The notes: generated from the sequence alone by a model not told the origin. Positions 1 to 9,924 are shown, numbered from the stretch's first letter. The stretch: DNA of 64,000 nucleotides from CAWIHA01 sp963835855 (GCA_963835855.1 CAWIHA010000018.1:1-64000); one strand, 5' to 3'. Numbers and translations are program-made.

Positions 1-1952
1 GGCGCCACAGGCTGGGAACCAGATTCCGCCGGGCGTGGAGTGAAATGGGACAAACCGCGGCTGGTCCCGATCCACACCGAACCGTCGGTGTCCTCGAAGA
101 AAGCGCCTCCGTCGGTGTCTGCCCAAACCAGCCCGTCCTCAGTTCCGTAATGGCGCCACCTTCCATCCCGCAGCAGGTCCACGCCACAATCGCCCAGCAC
201 CCACATGGAACCCCGGCTATCGGCGTGGAGCGAATACGCGGTTCGCGATTGCGTTCCCCGGAGCGCCAGCACGTCTTCCACCTCTAACTTCCCGCCGTTC
301 GGCCGCACACGAGACAGCTCCAGTGTTCCCGGACGGACAAGCCAAATCCATCCGTTGCGATTGTCGGTCGCGCGCGGGATATCGTCGCCCTGCCAGCCCT
401 GGGCAGCTCCGTACCGTTTCCAAATACCGCGTTCGTATATGGCAACACCGTCCCTTAAGAACACCCAGATATTGCCGTTCGCATCTACCACGACGTCAAG
501 GGCCGCTGAGCCAGTCATGTCTTTGGGAAAGAGGCTTTCGAATCGCATCCGGCGTTCTCCAGGGGACGGCCCGCTGGGCGCCGCGACGCCGCCATAAAGG
601 CCTGCCGCGGTGCCGGCCAAAACGCGGCCATTCCTGTCGAAAGCGATCGAGTAGATTCTCGCGGAAGGAAGACCCGAGCGAGCATCGAAACAGTGCACCG
701 TTTTGGTGCGGTGATCGATCGTGCACAGGCAACCGGGTTTCCTGACGACCCACAGGTCTCCTTTGGGGTCAACTTCCATAGTAGTGACGTCTGGAAACAG
801 GTCCGGCCTGAAGGTCTTCCAAACTTGTGTCTGTTTCTCCCAATCTTCCTCGCCAGCCGGGTTCACCTCACTCGCGCGAAATTGCATGGCGCGCTGCGAG
901 CCCACCCAAAGCGTGCCGGCTCCATCGCGCAGGATGCGCCACACAACCTCGCCCAGGAGGCCTTCGGAATGCGTCCAACTCTCCCATTCGCCGTAGCCCT
1001 GCCAGCGGGCCACTCCGTTGCCAAGTATCCCGAGCCATAGCGAACCTTCCCGATCGGTGCTTATGAAGGTGATGTCATGGAGCCGGAATGCAGTGGAGTC
1101 CAGTAGCTCCCAGCCGCCACCCTTTTGCCGCAGGATTCCATTTCGGGACGCAACCAACAGCCGGTTATCCCGATCAAATCCGAACTCGGCTGCCCTACCG
1201 CTGTTTCTGAGCTTCGTCAAGGCGGTCGAGAAACGGTTAGAGCCGTTCCGGCGCACCAACAGCATCTCACTGCTCCGGACCCACAGATTGCCGGAACGGT
1301 CTTCCGCCATTGAAACCCACTCCTGCTGCGCGCGCACACCGCTTTGACGTCCGTAAACGGTGGTGTGGCCGTCTTTCCAACAGCAGATCTGATCTTTACA
1401 TCCGAACCACACCTCTCCCGAACGGCCGGCATAAACGGAGACCGGATGTTGACCAGCTCCCGCAATCAGATGGAAACTGGTTTGTCTAGGAGAATCCGCT
1501 GTATCTGGTTTCCAAGCGAAAAGGCCCTTATCCGTGTTGACGTACAGATTGCCGGATCGATCCGCGCTCATATTGTGGAAACTCGCGGCGGCGAGCAGGG
1601 CCGGGATCTGGACTACCTCAAACCGTTCTCCCCTCCGCCGAGCCAAACCTCCGCGCGTCGCCACCCATAATGTCCCATCCGGGGTTTCGTGCAACTCGTT
1701 CACGTAATAATCAGATAAGCCGTCTTTAGGTCCGAAGATGCGGAAACTATGGCCGTCATAGCGGAAAAGGCCGCCTTCGGTTCCCACCCAGATGAAACCC
1801 TCTCTATCTTGCAGGAAGCAGTGCGCAGCCAGACTGATCAAGCCTTGCTCGGCGCCATAATACTTAAGGCTGTACCACTCCGCGGACCAGAGTGAGGAGG
1901 CGAGAGTCAGCCCCAGCAGAAGTTTCTTCAAGCGCCTTGCGAACGCCACCAT
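1..1952 (-). CDS. Regulator-propeller sensor protein, 5' part (C-terminus outside window)
   Basis: The minus strand is open from the ATG at 1952 to the left edge (about 650 codons) with no stop in the window. The start encodes a short hydrophobic signal-like segment (KKLLLGLTLASSLWSAEWY). It is followed by repeated beta-propeller blades of the type G-x-I/L-W-V-G-T-x-x-G-L, for example GFIWVGTEGGLFRYDG, GTLWVATRGGL and GSVWIGTSRGLSHF. This is the two-component regulator propeller (Reg_prop) pattern, which in known proteins forms a periplasmic sensor ahead of a Y_Y_Y domain, a membrane segment and a histidine kinase or GGDEF output. The output domain lies outside the window, so the class is unknown. 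A purine-rich AAAGGAA directly precedes the ATG, closer than a normal Shine-Dalgarno sequence. Confidence 0.85.
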   Translation of the reverse strand, partial: MVAFARRLKKLLLGLTLASSLWSAEWYSLKYYGAEQGLISLAAHCFLQDREGFIWVGTEGGLFRYDGHSFRIFGPKDGLSDYYVNELHETPDGTLWVATRGGLARRRGERFEVVQIPALLAAASFHNMSADRSGNLYVNTDKGLFAWKPDTADSPRQTSFHLIAGAGQHPVSVYAGRSGEVWFGCKDQICCWKDGHTTVYGRQSGVRAQQEWVSMAEDRSGNLWVRSSEMLLVRRNGSNRFSTALTKLRNSGRAAEFGFDRDNRLLVASRNGILRQKGGGWELLDSTAFRLHDITFISTDREGSLWLGILGNGVARWQGYGEWESWTHSEGLLGEVVWRILRDGAGTLWVGSQRAMQFRASEVNPAGEEDWEKQTQVWKTFRPDLFPDVTTMEVDPKGDLWVVRKPGCLCTIDHRTKTVHCFDARSGLPSARIYSIAFDRNGRVLAGTAAGLYGGVAAPSGPSPGERRMRFESLFPKDMTGSAALDVVVDANGNIWVFLRDGVAIYERGIWKRYGAAQGWQGDDIPRATDNRNGWIWLVRPGTLELSRVRPNGGKLEVEDVLALRGTQSRTAYSLHADSRGSMWVLGDCGVDLLRDGRWRHYGTEDGLVWADTDGGAFFEDTDGSVWIGTSRGLSHFTPRPAESGSQPVA

Positions 1953-2321
1953 TTCCTTTCCCAACAACCTTCCGTTCCCCCTGTTCCCAAGCCAGCCCCG
2001 GACACCAGGTCCGATGGGCCACGCAATCTGAGGAACTCATTTACCTTCAACATGTCCTGTCGCTGGCTCAGAGCACGCAACAGATTCCGCCATAACGTAC
2101 TCTTCGGTTCAGACCGCCGATTTGACAGCGCCTCGCCACGAAAACTGCGGCCCGATTTGCACGGTGACAGAAAGTGTGGCGCGTTGAGGCTTCAGATTCC
2201 GGGTCAAGAATTCCCTGCCCGGGCCGATAGAAGGAGAAGCAGCGTATTTGCTGCCGGCCACAAGCACTTGGCGCGCAATCGCGCGAGATGCGGGCGGCTA
2301 CAGAAACGGAGCAATAAGCCA
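1953..2321. other. Divergent intergenic region, no gene seen
   Basis: This 369-base gap separates the minus-strand propeller gene from the plus-strand PilZ gene. A plus-strand TTGACA at 2122-2127 has no acceptable -10 partner at 16-18 bases. No open frame here has convincing protein character. It presumably holds promoters for both genes, but I cannot place them. Confidence 0.5.
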
Positions 2322-2669
2322 ATGGAATACAGGGGTGCGGAAAAAAGAAAAGAACCGCGATACCCAATTGCCGCAGAAGCGACAATCCGGCCGATAGACG
2401 GCGGCGAAGGCGCCCCTGCAAGAACGGTCAATCTTAGCGGCGCAGGTGTGCTCTTGCGCTTCGAGCGGCCACTTGGGCTCAGGGTCGGCCAACAGGTGAT
2501 CTGCGAGGTCACTCTGCCGGATGCTCCCGGCAAGCCACTCCCATCATGGGGCTTGGGCACCGTTGTGCGCGTGGATGACTCCTGCGCCGCGATCGAACTA
2601 CAAGCCGGCTCCTTCGATCCGGCGCCAGCGCCTGACGATTCCGGAGACTCGATTCCGCGCACCGGGTAA
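2322..2669 (+). CDS. PilZ domain protein (putative c-di-GMP effector)
   Basis: A 115-residue protein that is essentially a single PilZ domain. The N-terminal basic motif KRKEPRYPI (residues about 8-16) corresponds to the RxxxR c-di-GMP-binding loop, and NLSGAG (37-42) to the D/NxSxxG motif. A beta-rich body with VRVDDSCAAIELQ follows. The frame stays open upstream to 2052, but I chose the ATG at 2322 because the PilZ motif starts right after it and GGAG lies at 2308-2311. PilZ proteins bind c-di-GMP and alter motility, adhesion or polysaccharide secretion. Nothing nearby identifies the target. Confidence 0.85.
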   Translation: MEYRGAEKRKEPRYPIAAEATIRPIDGGEGAPARTVNLSGAGVLLRFERPLGLRVGQQVICEVTLPDAPGKPLPSWGLGTVVRVDDSCAAIELQAGSFDPAPAPDDSGDSIPRTG

Positions 2670-2694
2670 GCGTTGCTGGCCGCGCCGAACAGGA

Positions 2695-4494
2695 CTATAG
2701 AGCCGGGATCGGACCGTAGAATTTCCAGCTTGTTTTGTAGTCGCGCGTGAGCTTCTCTTTAGTGAGGCTGGCGCGGATCATCTCGACCGGGATGGCGTTT
2801 TCCCGCAGCACGGCGTCATGGAATTCGCGGTCTGTCATTGCGCCGGAAGAAACGAGTTCTTTGTGGAGCGCACGGAGCTGGAGGCCTCCGAGTATGTACG
2901 CGCACTGGTACAGCGGCTCATAGGAGCCGTCCAGAGCGCGGCGCACTTCCGCGGCGGCGTTATCGGGCTCGTGGCCGACCCGCTTCACCAGTAGATCGAC
3001 GCACTCCTGCGGCGTCATCTTCCCGAGGTGGAAACTGAGCGAAAAGATGATGCGCGCGCAGCGGTGCATCCTCCAGAACAGCGCGCCAATGCGCTCTTCC
3101 GGCGTTCGATCGAAGCCCAGGTCCCACATCAGCAGTTCCCAATAGAGCGCCCAACCCTCGACCAGGAAGGGCGTCGCGAATAATTCGCGGTAGGCGCGGT
3201 ACCGCGAGGCCATGAACCCTTGCAGACGATGACCCGGGATGATCTCGTGAAACACGGTCGCGCGCGAAAAGTAGACGTTGTTTCCGCGCATGCTCATGAG
3301 CTTCTGCTCGTGGGTCATCGTATCGGTCGGGAAGCTGACGCTGATGACTTCGCCGCCAGTGAAGAACGGGGCCGTCAACTGGCTTTCGGGGCTCATCATT
3401 TCCATGCGCCAGGTATCGCGCGCGAGCGCCGGAATGGTGACAAGGCCGCGCTGGTCCACGAATTCGATGGCCTCGAGCGCGAGCTTGTGTATCAGCTCGG
3501 GCTGCTTGCCGGGTTGCTCGTGCTGGTTCTTGACATGATCGAGCACCTTGTGCCAGTCGTCGCCGTACCCCAGATCGCGCGAAGCGCGGAGCATCTCCTT
3601 CTCGCACCAGGCGAATTCGTTGTTGGCGATGGCGATCAACTCCTCAGGCGTGTACGGAATCATCTCCCTCGCGAGCTCGGCGGCGAGCGCGTCGCGCCCG
3701 ATCGGATCGCCGATAATCGTGGTCCGGCCGCCGGCGCTGATGCCGGCCAACTTCTCACGCAAAAATGTGGCGTAGCCCTCGAGGGCCTGGTCGGCCTGCT
3801 TGCAGGGCTCCGCGGCCCACCACGTGAACTCCGGATCATACCCGTTATAGAAACCGAACCAGGCCTTCAGCATGTTTCGCAGCTCGTTCACCGCGGCTGC
3901 CGCGCGGTTCGCCACGGTCTTTTTCACCTTGGCAGGCTCCGCCTCGGACGCTTTGCGCGCATCCGCAATCTGTCTGGTCACGGCGGCCAGAATGCCCGCG
4001 GCCTTCTCTGGGGCGACCGGCTCCATCCGGCGCCGGGACTCTTCCAGGCCGGTGATCGCTGCGCTGAACGGGATGAGCGGCTGCATCTCGGCGAGCTGAC
4101 GCTCGTGGAAATCGAGCTGCCGCATCTCGTGGTCCAGATGATTCCGTAACAGGATGTAATCGACGCGCGCACCCTGGCTCAAGGCATCGAAATCGAGGCT
4201 CCCGAGCGTCGCGAGCCACTTACTGTAGAACTGCCGCATGCGCGCGGTCCGCGCTACGGACATCGCCGCCAGCCCGCCGCTTTCGCCGAAGTACCGCGAG
4301 AGGGTCGTGTAATCGGCGGCGTAGCGCTCGACGAGGCCGCGCAGCTCGCTATCGTAAGAAGCGAGTTCGCGCGCCTCAAGCGCGGCAGGCGGGTTGGCCT
4401 TGTTGCTCTTCCGAGCCTGGACCGCGGCCGGCAAGCCGCCCGTCAGAAGAACCGCAAGCAAAAAGCTCGCAAATCGAAGTGTTCGTCTGGCCAT
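2695..4494 (-). CDS. DUF885 family protein, secreted putative metallopeptidase-like
   Basis: A 599-residue protein with an N-terminal signal sequence (RFASFLLAVLLTGGLPAAVQA). It matches the DUF885 family in length and in the conserved HEIIPGH motif near residues 412-418, which has the HExxH layout of zincin peptidases with a third histidine close by. The family is often annotated as dipeptidyl carboxypeptidase-like, but substrates are poorly known. The protein is probably exported to the periplasm. The gene starts 61 bases after the end of the last permease gene of the efflux operon on the same strand, so partial co-transcription is possible. Confidence 0.8.
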   Translation of the reverse strand: MARRTLRFASFLLAVLLTGGLPAAVQARKSNKANPPAALEARELASYDSELRGLVERYAADYTTLSRYFGESGGLAAMSVARTARMRQFYSKWLATLGSLDFDALSQGARVDYILLRNHLDHEMRQLDFHERQLAEMQPLIPFSAAITGLEESRRRMEPVAPEKAAGILAAVTRQIADARKASEAEPAKVKKTVANRAAAAVNELRNMLKAWFGFYNGYDPEFTWWAAEPCKQADQALEGYATFLREKLAGISAGGRTTIIGDPIGRDALAAELAREMIPYTPEELIAIANNEFAWCEKEMLRASRDLGYGDDWHKVLDHVKNQHEQPGKQPELIHKLALEAIEFVDQRGLVTIPALARDTWRMEMMSPESQLTAPFFTGGEVISVSFPTDTMTHEQKLMSMRGNNVYFSRATVFHEIIPGHRLQGFMASRYRAYRELFATPFLVEGWALYWELLMWDLGFDRTPEERIGALFWRMHRCARIIFSLSFHLGKMTPQECVDLLVKRVGHEPDNAAAEVRRALDGSYEPLYQCAYILGGLQLRALHKELVSSGAMTDREFHDAVLRENAIPVEMIRASLTKEKLTRDYKTSWKFYGPIPAL

Positions 4495-4555
4495 GAAAAC
4501 CTCTTGAAGTCTCCCGCGCAGTATACCCCATCGACAGCACCGCCTAGCCGCACGT

Positions 4556-5713
4556 CTAATCCAGCCGCTTGTGGAAGCGCAGCGCGCTCAGGCTCAAAAT
4601 CACCACGCCATAGACCAGCAGCGCCAGCATCTGCGGCCACAGCACCGGGAAGCCACTGCCCTTGAGGAAAATGCCGCGGACGATCTCGATGAAGTACCGC
4701 ACCGGATTGAGGTAGGTCAGGTACTGAACCAGAAGCGGCATGTTGCGGATCGGAAACGCAAAGCCGCTCAGCATGAAGGCAGGATTGAAGAAGAAAAACG
4801 ATCCCATCACGGCCTGCTGCTGCGTCTGCGAGATCATGGACATGAACAGGCCGACGCCGAGGGTGGTCAGCAGGAACAACGTGGCGCACGCGAGCAAGAA
4901 CAGCACGTTGCCCCGGAACGGAATGTGGAATACAGCGAGCGCCGCGCCGGTCACGAGCACCACGTCGAACAGGCCGGCCAGCGCAAAGGGGAGCGTTTTG
5001 CCGAGCATCAGCTCGATGGGCCGGATCGGCGTCACCATCAATTGCTCCATTGTGCCGATCTCTTTTTCGCGCACGATCGCCATGGCCGTGAGCATGATCG
5101 TCACCAGGGTAATGATGTTGACCACCACGCCCGGCACGAAATAATTCCGGCTGCGCAGATCCGGGTTGAACCACACGCGGCTGCGCACATCGAGGGAAGG
5201 TACTCCGGTATTGACCGGCCCTCCGGCAGCCATGGTGCGCGCGACGAGCTTCACGCGCTGCTGCGCGGAAAGCGTGCGGCCGGCGAAATCGGCGACGATC
5301 TGGCTGGCATAGGTCGAAATCAGCGACGCCGTGTTGGAGTTTGTCCCCTCGACCAGTATCTGGACCGCGGTCGTGTCGCCGCGTTTGACGTCGCGGCCGA
5401 AGCGCGGAAAGACGACTCCAACCGCCTGAACCTTGCTGGCATCGAGCAGCCGCTGGGCCCCGGCCTCGGTCGTTGGATTCGCCAGGATCTGGAAGTGCCC
5501 CGAGCCTTCGAACGCCGCGCGCAGGTCGCGGCTTTCGGGCGTGTCGTCGAGATCCACCCAGGCGATGCGCGCGTTATCCACATCCAGGTTCACCGCGTAC
5601 CCAAAGATGATGAGCTGAAGCAGCGGCGGCAGAAAGAGCAGTATGCGCATGCGGGGCTCGCGCAGCGTCTGGCGGAATTCCTTGCGAATGATCTCCCGGA
5701 TGCGCTGCCACAT
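4556..5713 (-). CDS. ABC-2 type transporter permease (distal)
   Basis: A 385-residue ABC-2 family permease: one N-terminal membrane segment after MWQRIREIIRKEFRQ, a large extracytoplasmic region (about 45-170), then a block of five hydrophobic segments containing the family motif EKEIGTMEQLMVTPIRP. The frame extends upstream to 5752, but the ATG at 5713 lies one base after the stop of the preceding permease gene, so coupling supports it. It pairs with the permease at 5715-6848. Such YhhJ/YbhS-YbhR-like pairs work with the HlyD and ABC subunits encoded upstream to export drugs or other hydrophobic compounds. Confidence 0.9.
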   Translation of the reverse strand: MWQRIREIIRKEFRQTLREPRMRILLFLPPLLQLIIFGYAVNLDVDNARIAWVDLDDTPESRDLRAAFEGSGHFQILANPTTEAGAQRLLDASKVQAVGVVFPRFGRDVKRGDTTAVQILVEGTNSNTASLISTYASQIVADFAGRTLSAQQRVKLVARTMAAGGPVNTGVPSLDVRSRVWFNPDLRSRNYFVPGVVVNIITLVTIMLTAMAIVREKEIGTMEQLMVTPIRPIELMLGKTLPFALAGLFDVVLVTGAALAVFHIPFRGNVLFLLACATLFLLTTLGVGLFMSMISQTQQQAVMGSFFFFNPAFMLSGFAFPIRNMPLLVQYLTYLNPVRYFIEIVRGIFLKGSGFPVLWPQMLALLVYGVVILSLSALRFHKRLD

Positions 5714-5714
5714 A

Positions 5715-6848
5715 TCAAGCCACCTTCTGCCGCAGCTTCCGGGTCGCGACAAAGAACACGATGGCGGCGAATGCGATCAGGAACACCAGTTCCAGCCACA
5801 GCACCTCCAGACCGACGCCCTTCAGGAAAATGCCCTTGAGCACAGTGACGAAATACCGCGCTGGCACAACGTAGGTGATCGCCTGAATCACCGCCGGCAT
5901 GTTCTCGATCGAGTAGACGAACCCGGAGAGTAGGAATGCCGGCAGGAATGACGTGAGCATGCCCATCTGGTAAGCGAGCAGTTGTGAGCGCGCGAACGCC
6001 GAGACTAGGATGCCCCAGCAGAGCGCGCCAAACAGGAATATGCAGCTCGAGAGGATCAGCAGCAGCGGGTTGCCTCTCATCGGGACGCGGAACACGAACA
6101 CGCCTACGCCGATCGCCATCAGCATGTCAATGAACCCAAGTGCGAAAAATGCCGCCAGTTTGCCCAGCACCACCTCGGCGGGCCGCAGCGGGGTCGAAAG
6201 CAACTGCTCCATGGTGCCCATCTCCCACTCGCGCGCGATTGTGAGCGACGTGATCAGCGCGGCGATAATCATCAAGATGACCGCGATCAGGCCGGGCACG
6301 ATGTAGTTGCGCGATTTCAGCTCGGTGTTGTAGAGCACGCGGAGCCGCCCCTCAACGGGCACATCGAGCTTCGCGCCGCCCTTGCGCATAAGCGCCTGGG
6401 ACCGGATTTCGGAAGCGTAAGTCCGCAGCAGCGCCTCGGCATATCCCTGCGCAATCGTGGCCGTGTTCGAATCGCTCCCGTCGAGAAGCAGTTGCACCTC
6501 CGCCTGGCCGCCGGCCAGCAGGCGGCGCGCGAAATTGCGCTGGATCACCACGCTCAGCAGGCAACGGCTGGCGTCGATAGCGCGCTCGATCGAACCGTAA
6601 TGATCCACCGCGCCGAGCACCTGGAAATACCGCGAGCCGTTGAAGCGCGCGATCAACTCGCGGCTTTCCGGGGTGCGGTCGCTGTCATAGACGAGCGTCG
6701 GGATGCGATCCACGTCGAGCGTGAGGGCGAAACCGAACAGGACGAGCATCATCACCGGCACGGCCAGCGCCATCGCGAGGCTGCGCGGGTCGCGCGTGAT
6801 GTGCAGGAGCTCTTTCCGGGCCACCGCGCGCGTACGCCGAAGGTTCAT
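5715..6848 (-). CDS. ABC-2 type transporter permease (proximal)
   Basis: A 377-residue ABC-2 permease homologous to the next gene: KELLHITRDPRSLAMALAVP at the N-terminus, a long periplasmic region, then EWEMGTMEQLLSTPLRPAEV before five C-terminal membrane segments. Its start overlaps the stop of the ATPase gene by four bases (ATGA), which indicates translational coupling. Together with the 4556-5713 product it likely forms the membrane channel of the exporter. The two permeases are similar but clearly diverged, suggesting an obligate heterodimer. Confidence 0.92.
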   Translation of the reverse strand: MNLRRTRAVARKELLHITRDPRSLAMALAVPVMMLVLFGFALTLDVDRIPTLVYDSDRTPESRELIARFNGSRYFQVLGAVDHYGSIERAIDASRCLLSVVIQRNFARRLLAGGQAEVQLLLDGSDSNTATIAQGYAEALLRTYASEIRSQALMRKGGAKLDVPVEGRLRVLYNTELKSRNYIVPGLIAVILMIIAALITSLTIAREWEMGTMEQLLSTPLRPAEVVLGKLAAFFALGFIDMLMAIGVGVFVFRVPMRGNPLLLILSSCIFLFGALCWGILVSAFARSQLLAYQMGMLTSFLPAFLLSGFVYSIENMPAVIQAITYVVPARYFVTVLKGIFLKGVGLEVLWLELVFLIAFAAIVFFVATRKLRQKVA

Positions 6849-7789
6849 GCGGCTTTCCGCTCCTCTTGCTCGATCATCGCTACGAACACGTCCTCCATCG
6901 AAGGCTCAATCGAATCGAGGCGGCGCACCGCAATGCCGCGCGCCTCGAGCAGGCTTCGGATGTGCCCCGCGGCGGAGGCGGCGTCATCCACCGCAACGTG
7001 CAATCCGCCGCCGAACACGGCTACGTCAAGAATGCCCGGAGCGCCTTCGAGCGCTTTCATGCTTCCCAGCGGGTCGCTCGACTCCAAATCCATCAACTGG
7101 TGCGACGTGAGCGACCGCTTCAGCTCCGCCGGCGCGCCGAGCGCGATGATCTTGCCACGGTACATCAGCGCGAGACGATGGCAGTATTCCGCCTCGTCCA
7201 TATAGTGCGTCGTAACGAAAATGGTGTGCCCCGCTTCCGAAAGACGGTAGATGAGATCCCAGAAATTGCGGCGCGCAATCGGATCCACTCCCGAAGTCGG
7301 CTCGTCGAGAAACAGGATCGGCGGCTCGTGCAGGATCGCGCAGCCGAGCGCCAGCCGCTGCTTCCACCCGCCCGCGAGTAGGCGCGTCATCGTGCGGCGC
7401 TTGTCTTCGAGACCCGCCATTTTGAGCACGTATTCCTTGCGCGCAGCGCGCCGCTCGGGCGGGACGCCGTAGATGCCGCTGAAGAAGTCGATGTTCTCCT
7501 CGACCTGGAGGTCGTCGTAAAGCGAGAACTTCTGCGACATATAGCCGATGTTCCGCTTGATGGCTTCCGCTTCCGTCGCGACATCGAATCCACCCACCGT
7601 CGCGCTGCCGCCGGAGGGATTCAATAGGCCGCAGAGGATGCGGATGGTCGTGGATTTTCCCGCGCCGTTTGGGCCGAGAAACCCGAAAATCTCGCCGCGG
7701 GCGACATCGAGCGAAACGTGATCGACCGCAACGAAGTCGCCAAATCGCTTGACCAGGTTCTCGACATGCACCGCCGTGCCGTTCCTCAT
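6845..7789 (-). CDS. ABC transporter ATP-binding protein (second)
   Basis: A 314-residue ABC ATPase. Visible motifs: Walker A GPNGAGKSTTIR, a variant signature LAGGWKQR in place of LSGGxxQR, Walker B ILFLDEPTSGVD and the H-loop FVTTHYMDEAE. The C-terminal 70 residues resemble the domain seen in drug/antibiotic exporters of the DrrA/YhiH type. It overlaps both neighbours by four bases. With the adjacent ATPase it would give two distinct nucleotide-binding subunits for two permeases. Confidence 0.93.
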   Translation of the reverse strand: MRNGTAVHVENLVKRFGDFVAVDHVSLDVARGEIFGFLGPNGAGKSTTIRILCGLLNPSGGSATVGGFDVATEAEAIKRNIGYMSQKFSLYDDLQVEENIDFFSGIYGVPPERRAARKEYVLKMAGLEDKRRTMTRLLAGGWKQRLALGCAILHEPPILFLDEPTSGVDPIARRNFWDLIYRLSEAGHTIFVTTHYMDEAEYCHRLALMYRGKIIALGAPAELKRSLTSHQLMDLESSDPLGSMKALEGAPGILDVAVFGGGLHVAVDDAASAAGHIRSLLEARGIAVRRLDSIEPSMEDVFVAMIEQEERKAA

Positions 7790-8739
7790 GCGGCCACTCC
7801 CCGCAACGCCTCTTCCTTCCGGATCAGCGCGATGAAAACGTCTTCGAGCGATGGATCGATTCCGCGAAACCCGGCTGGCGCAACGCCGCTGGCCCGGAGC
7901 GCGGCTTCCAGACGCTCGGGCGAGGTGCGGCCGGGCGCGAGGAACAGGTGCAGCGCTTCACCCGCCGGTTCCACGCTCACGACGCCATCCGAGGCCGAAA
8001 GAAGCTCGAGCGCGGCGCGCCGGTCGCGGACGCGCACCTCGTAGCAGCGCTCCTCAAGCGATGTTTTCAGCGCCGCGGGCGCGTCGCACCGGATCAGGCG
8101 GCCGCGGTCGATCAGGCCGACGCGGTTCGAGCGCTCGGCCTCATCGAGATAGGCCGTGGTGATGAACACGGTCATGCCATCCTTGACGAGCTGGTAGAGG
8201 ATAGCCCAGAAGTCGCGGCGTGAAACGGGATCAACTCCGTTGGTCGGCTCATCGAGAAAGAGCACCTCGGGACGATGCAGCAGCGTGCACATCAGCGCCA
8301 GCTTCTGCTTCATGCCGCCCGAGAGCTTGCCCGCTTGCCGGCCGCGGAACGGTTCCATACGCGTCATCCGGAGAAGCGGCGCCATGAGCGCGTCACGCTC
8401 CCGGGCCGGGATGCCGAACAGGTCGGCGTAGAAGAGCATGTTCTCTTGGACCGTGAGATCGGCGTAGAGACCGAAGCGCTGCGCCATGTAGCCGATGCGA
8501 TCCTTGACGGCGTCGGGCTCGCGGGCGGCGTTGTACCCCGCCACCCAGACTTCGCCTTGCGTCGGATCGAGCAGGCCGCACAAGAGCCGCAGCGTGGTCG
8601 TTTTCCCAGCGCCGTCCGGTCCGACCAGGCCGAAAATCTCGCCGCGCGAGACTTCGACATTGAGGCGGTCGAGCGCCGTAACCTGCCCGAACCGGCGCGT
8701 GAGGCCGCTGGTGCGAATGATGGGCTCCCGGTCGATCAT
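7786..8739 (-). CDS. ABC transporter ATP-binding protein (first)
   Basis: A 317-residue ABC ATPase. It has Walker A GPDGAGKTTTLR, a canonical signature LSGGMKQK, Walker B VLFLDEPTNGVD and FITTAYLDEAE at the switch region, where the usual H-loop histidine is replaced by Ala (TTA instead of TTH). The start overlaps the hlyD stop by four bases and the stop overlaps the next ATPase by four. In many genomes these two ATPases are fused in one polypeptide (YhiH/RbbA-like); here they are separate genes. Confidence 0.93.
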   Translation of the reverse strand: MIDREPIIRTSGLTRRFGQVTALDRLNVEVSRGEIFGLVGPDGAGKTTTLRLLCGLLDPTQGEVWVAGYNAAREPDAVKDRIGYMAQRFGLYADLTVQENMLFYADLFGIPARERDALMAPLLRMTRMEPFRGRQAGKLSGGMKQKLALMCTLLHRPEVLFLDEPTNGVDPVSRRDFWAILYQLVKDGMTVFITTAYLDEAERSNRVGLIDRGRLIRCDAPAALKTSLEERCYEVRVRDRRAALELLSASDGVVSVEPAGEALHLFLAPGRTSPERLEAALRASGVAPAGFRGIDPSLEDVFIALIRKEEALRGVAA

Positions 8740-9912
8740 TGGTCCAGCAGGATCTCGGCGTCCGCAGGCATGTTCGACTTCAACTCGTGGTTCGGATTCG
8801 CCACGTCCACCTTGATGCGGTAAACGAGCTTGGTCCGCTCATCCGGCGTTTGGATTTGCTTGGGAGTAAACTCCGCCTCCGAAGCGATGAAGGACACGTG
8901 GCCCCAATAGACCTTGCCGGGGAACGAATCGGTTGTCAGTTTGACTTTGTTGCCCAGCTTGACCCGGCCCAGGTCCTGCTCGTTCACATAGGCGCGCAGC
9001 CAGGGATGATCGACATCGCCGACGCTCACAACGGTGGTGCCGGCCGCCAAGACCTCGCCCGGCTCGGCCGACTTCACCAGCACGACGCCATCAATCGGCG
9101 AGAAGGCTTCGGTATCGTCGAGTTGCGTGCGGACCAGTTTGACGTCGGCGCGGCGCTGGCCGATGTCGGCGATGCGCGTAGCCATCTCCTCGCGCCTGCG
9201 CTTCAGTTCGAACCGCTGGGCTTCGGCGAGTCGCAAGGCCGCCTTCGCCGCGGCAAGCTGCCCCCGCGCGGCATCGATGGTTTCCCGGCGCGGGCCCTCG
9301 AGCACCAGACCCAACTGCTCCCGGGCGGTCTTCGAGCTCCGCGCCGGCGGTCTCATACCGGGTGCGGTACTGGTCGTAGTCGGCCGCGGAGACATCTTCG
9401 TTCTTGAATAAGGTCTGCGCGCGGTCCCAATCGTTGCGCGCACGGCCGTACTCGGTCTTGGCGCGGTCCACCGCCGCGCGCGCTTCCTCTTTTTCCTGCG
9501 TCCTCGAACCGGCAAGCAGTTCCGCCAACCGCGCATCAGCCTGCACGACCTCAGCCCGGCGCTGCTGGATTTGGCCTTCCAGCGTTTCGGCCTCCAACTC
9601 GATTGAGGTGGCCTGCTGCGTACGCAGCGATTCGGCGGAGGCCAGGGCCGCGTGGGCGTGATCGCGCTGGGCGATGAGCTGCGATTTGTCCAGCCGCGCC
9701 ATCAGCATGCCCTTCTTCACCGGATCGCCTTCATCCACGAGCCGCTCGATCAGCTTTCCTGGAATCTTGAATGCAATATTGACTTCCGTCAGCTCGATGT
9801 TGCCCGAGACGCGGATCGTGCGCCCGTTGCCGCGCCGGAACCAGCCGAACGACACCAGTACGACAATCGCGGCCGCAATGACGATGACAACCGGAATAAG
9901 CTTCTTTTTCAT
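8736..9912 (-). pseudogene. HlyD-family membrane fusion protein gene with one frameshift
   Basis: The N-terminal half (from the ATG at 9912) has a single membrane anchor (residues about 5-25), then SGNIELTEVNIAFKIPGKL and a coiled-coil hairpin. The C-terminal half lies in another frame and carries DDTEAFSPIDGVVL, GEVLAAGTTVVSVGD and the barrel domain ending in MPADAEILLDQ. The frames meet near 9331-9336. Dropping one G from the codon after AEL restores a continuous hairpin (AELKTAREQLGLV). The gene is otherwise intact over about 390 codons. It may be a real recent mutation, a read error, or rarely a programmed shift. Product role: periplasmic adaptor joining the ABC exporter to the TolC-like channel. 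It starts 12 bases after the tolC-like stop. Confidence 0.85.
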
Positions 9913-9924
9913 GACTGGGCTCCT

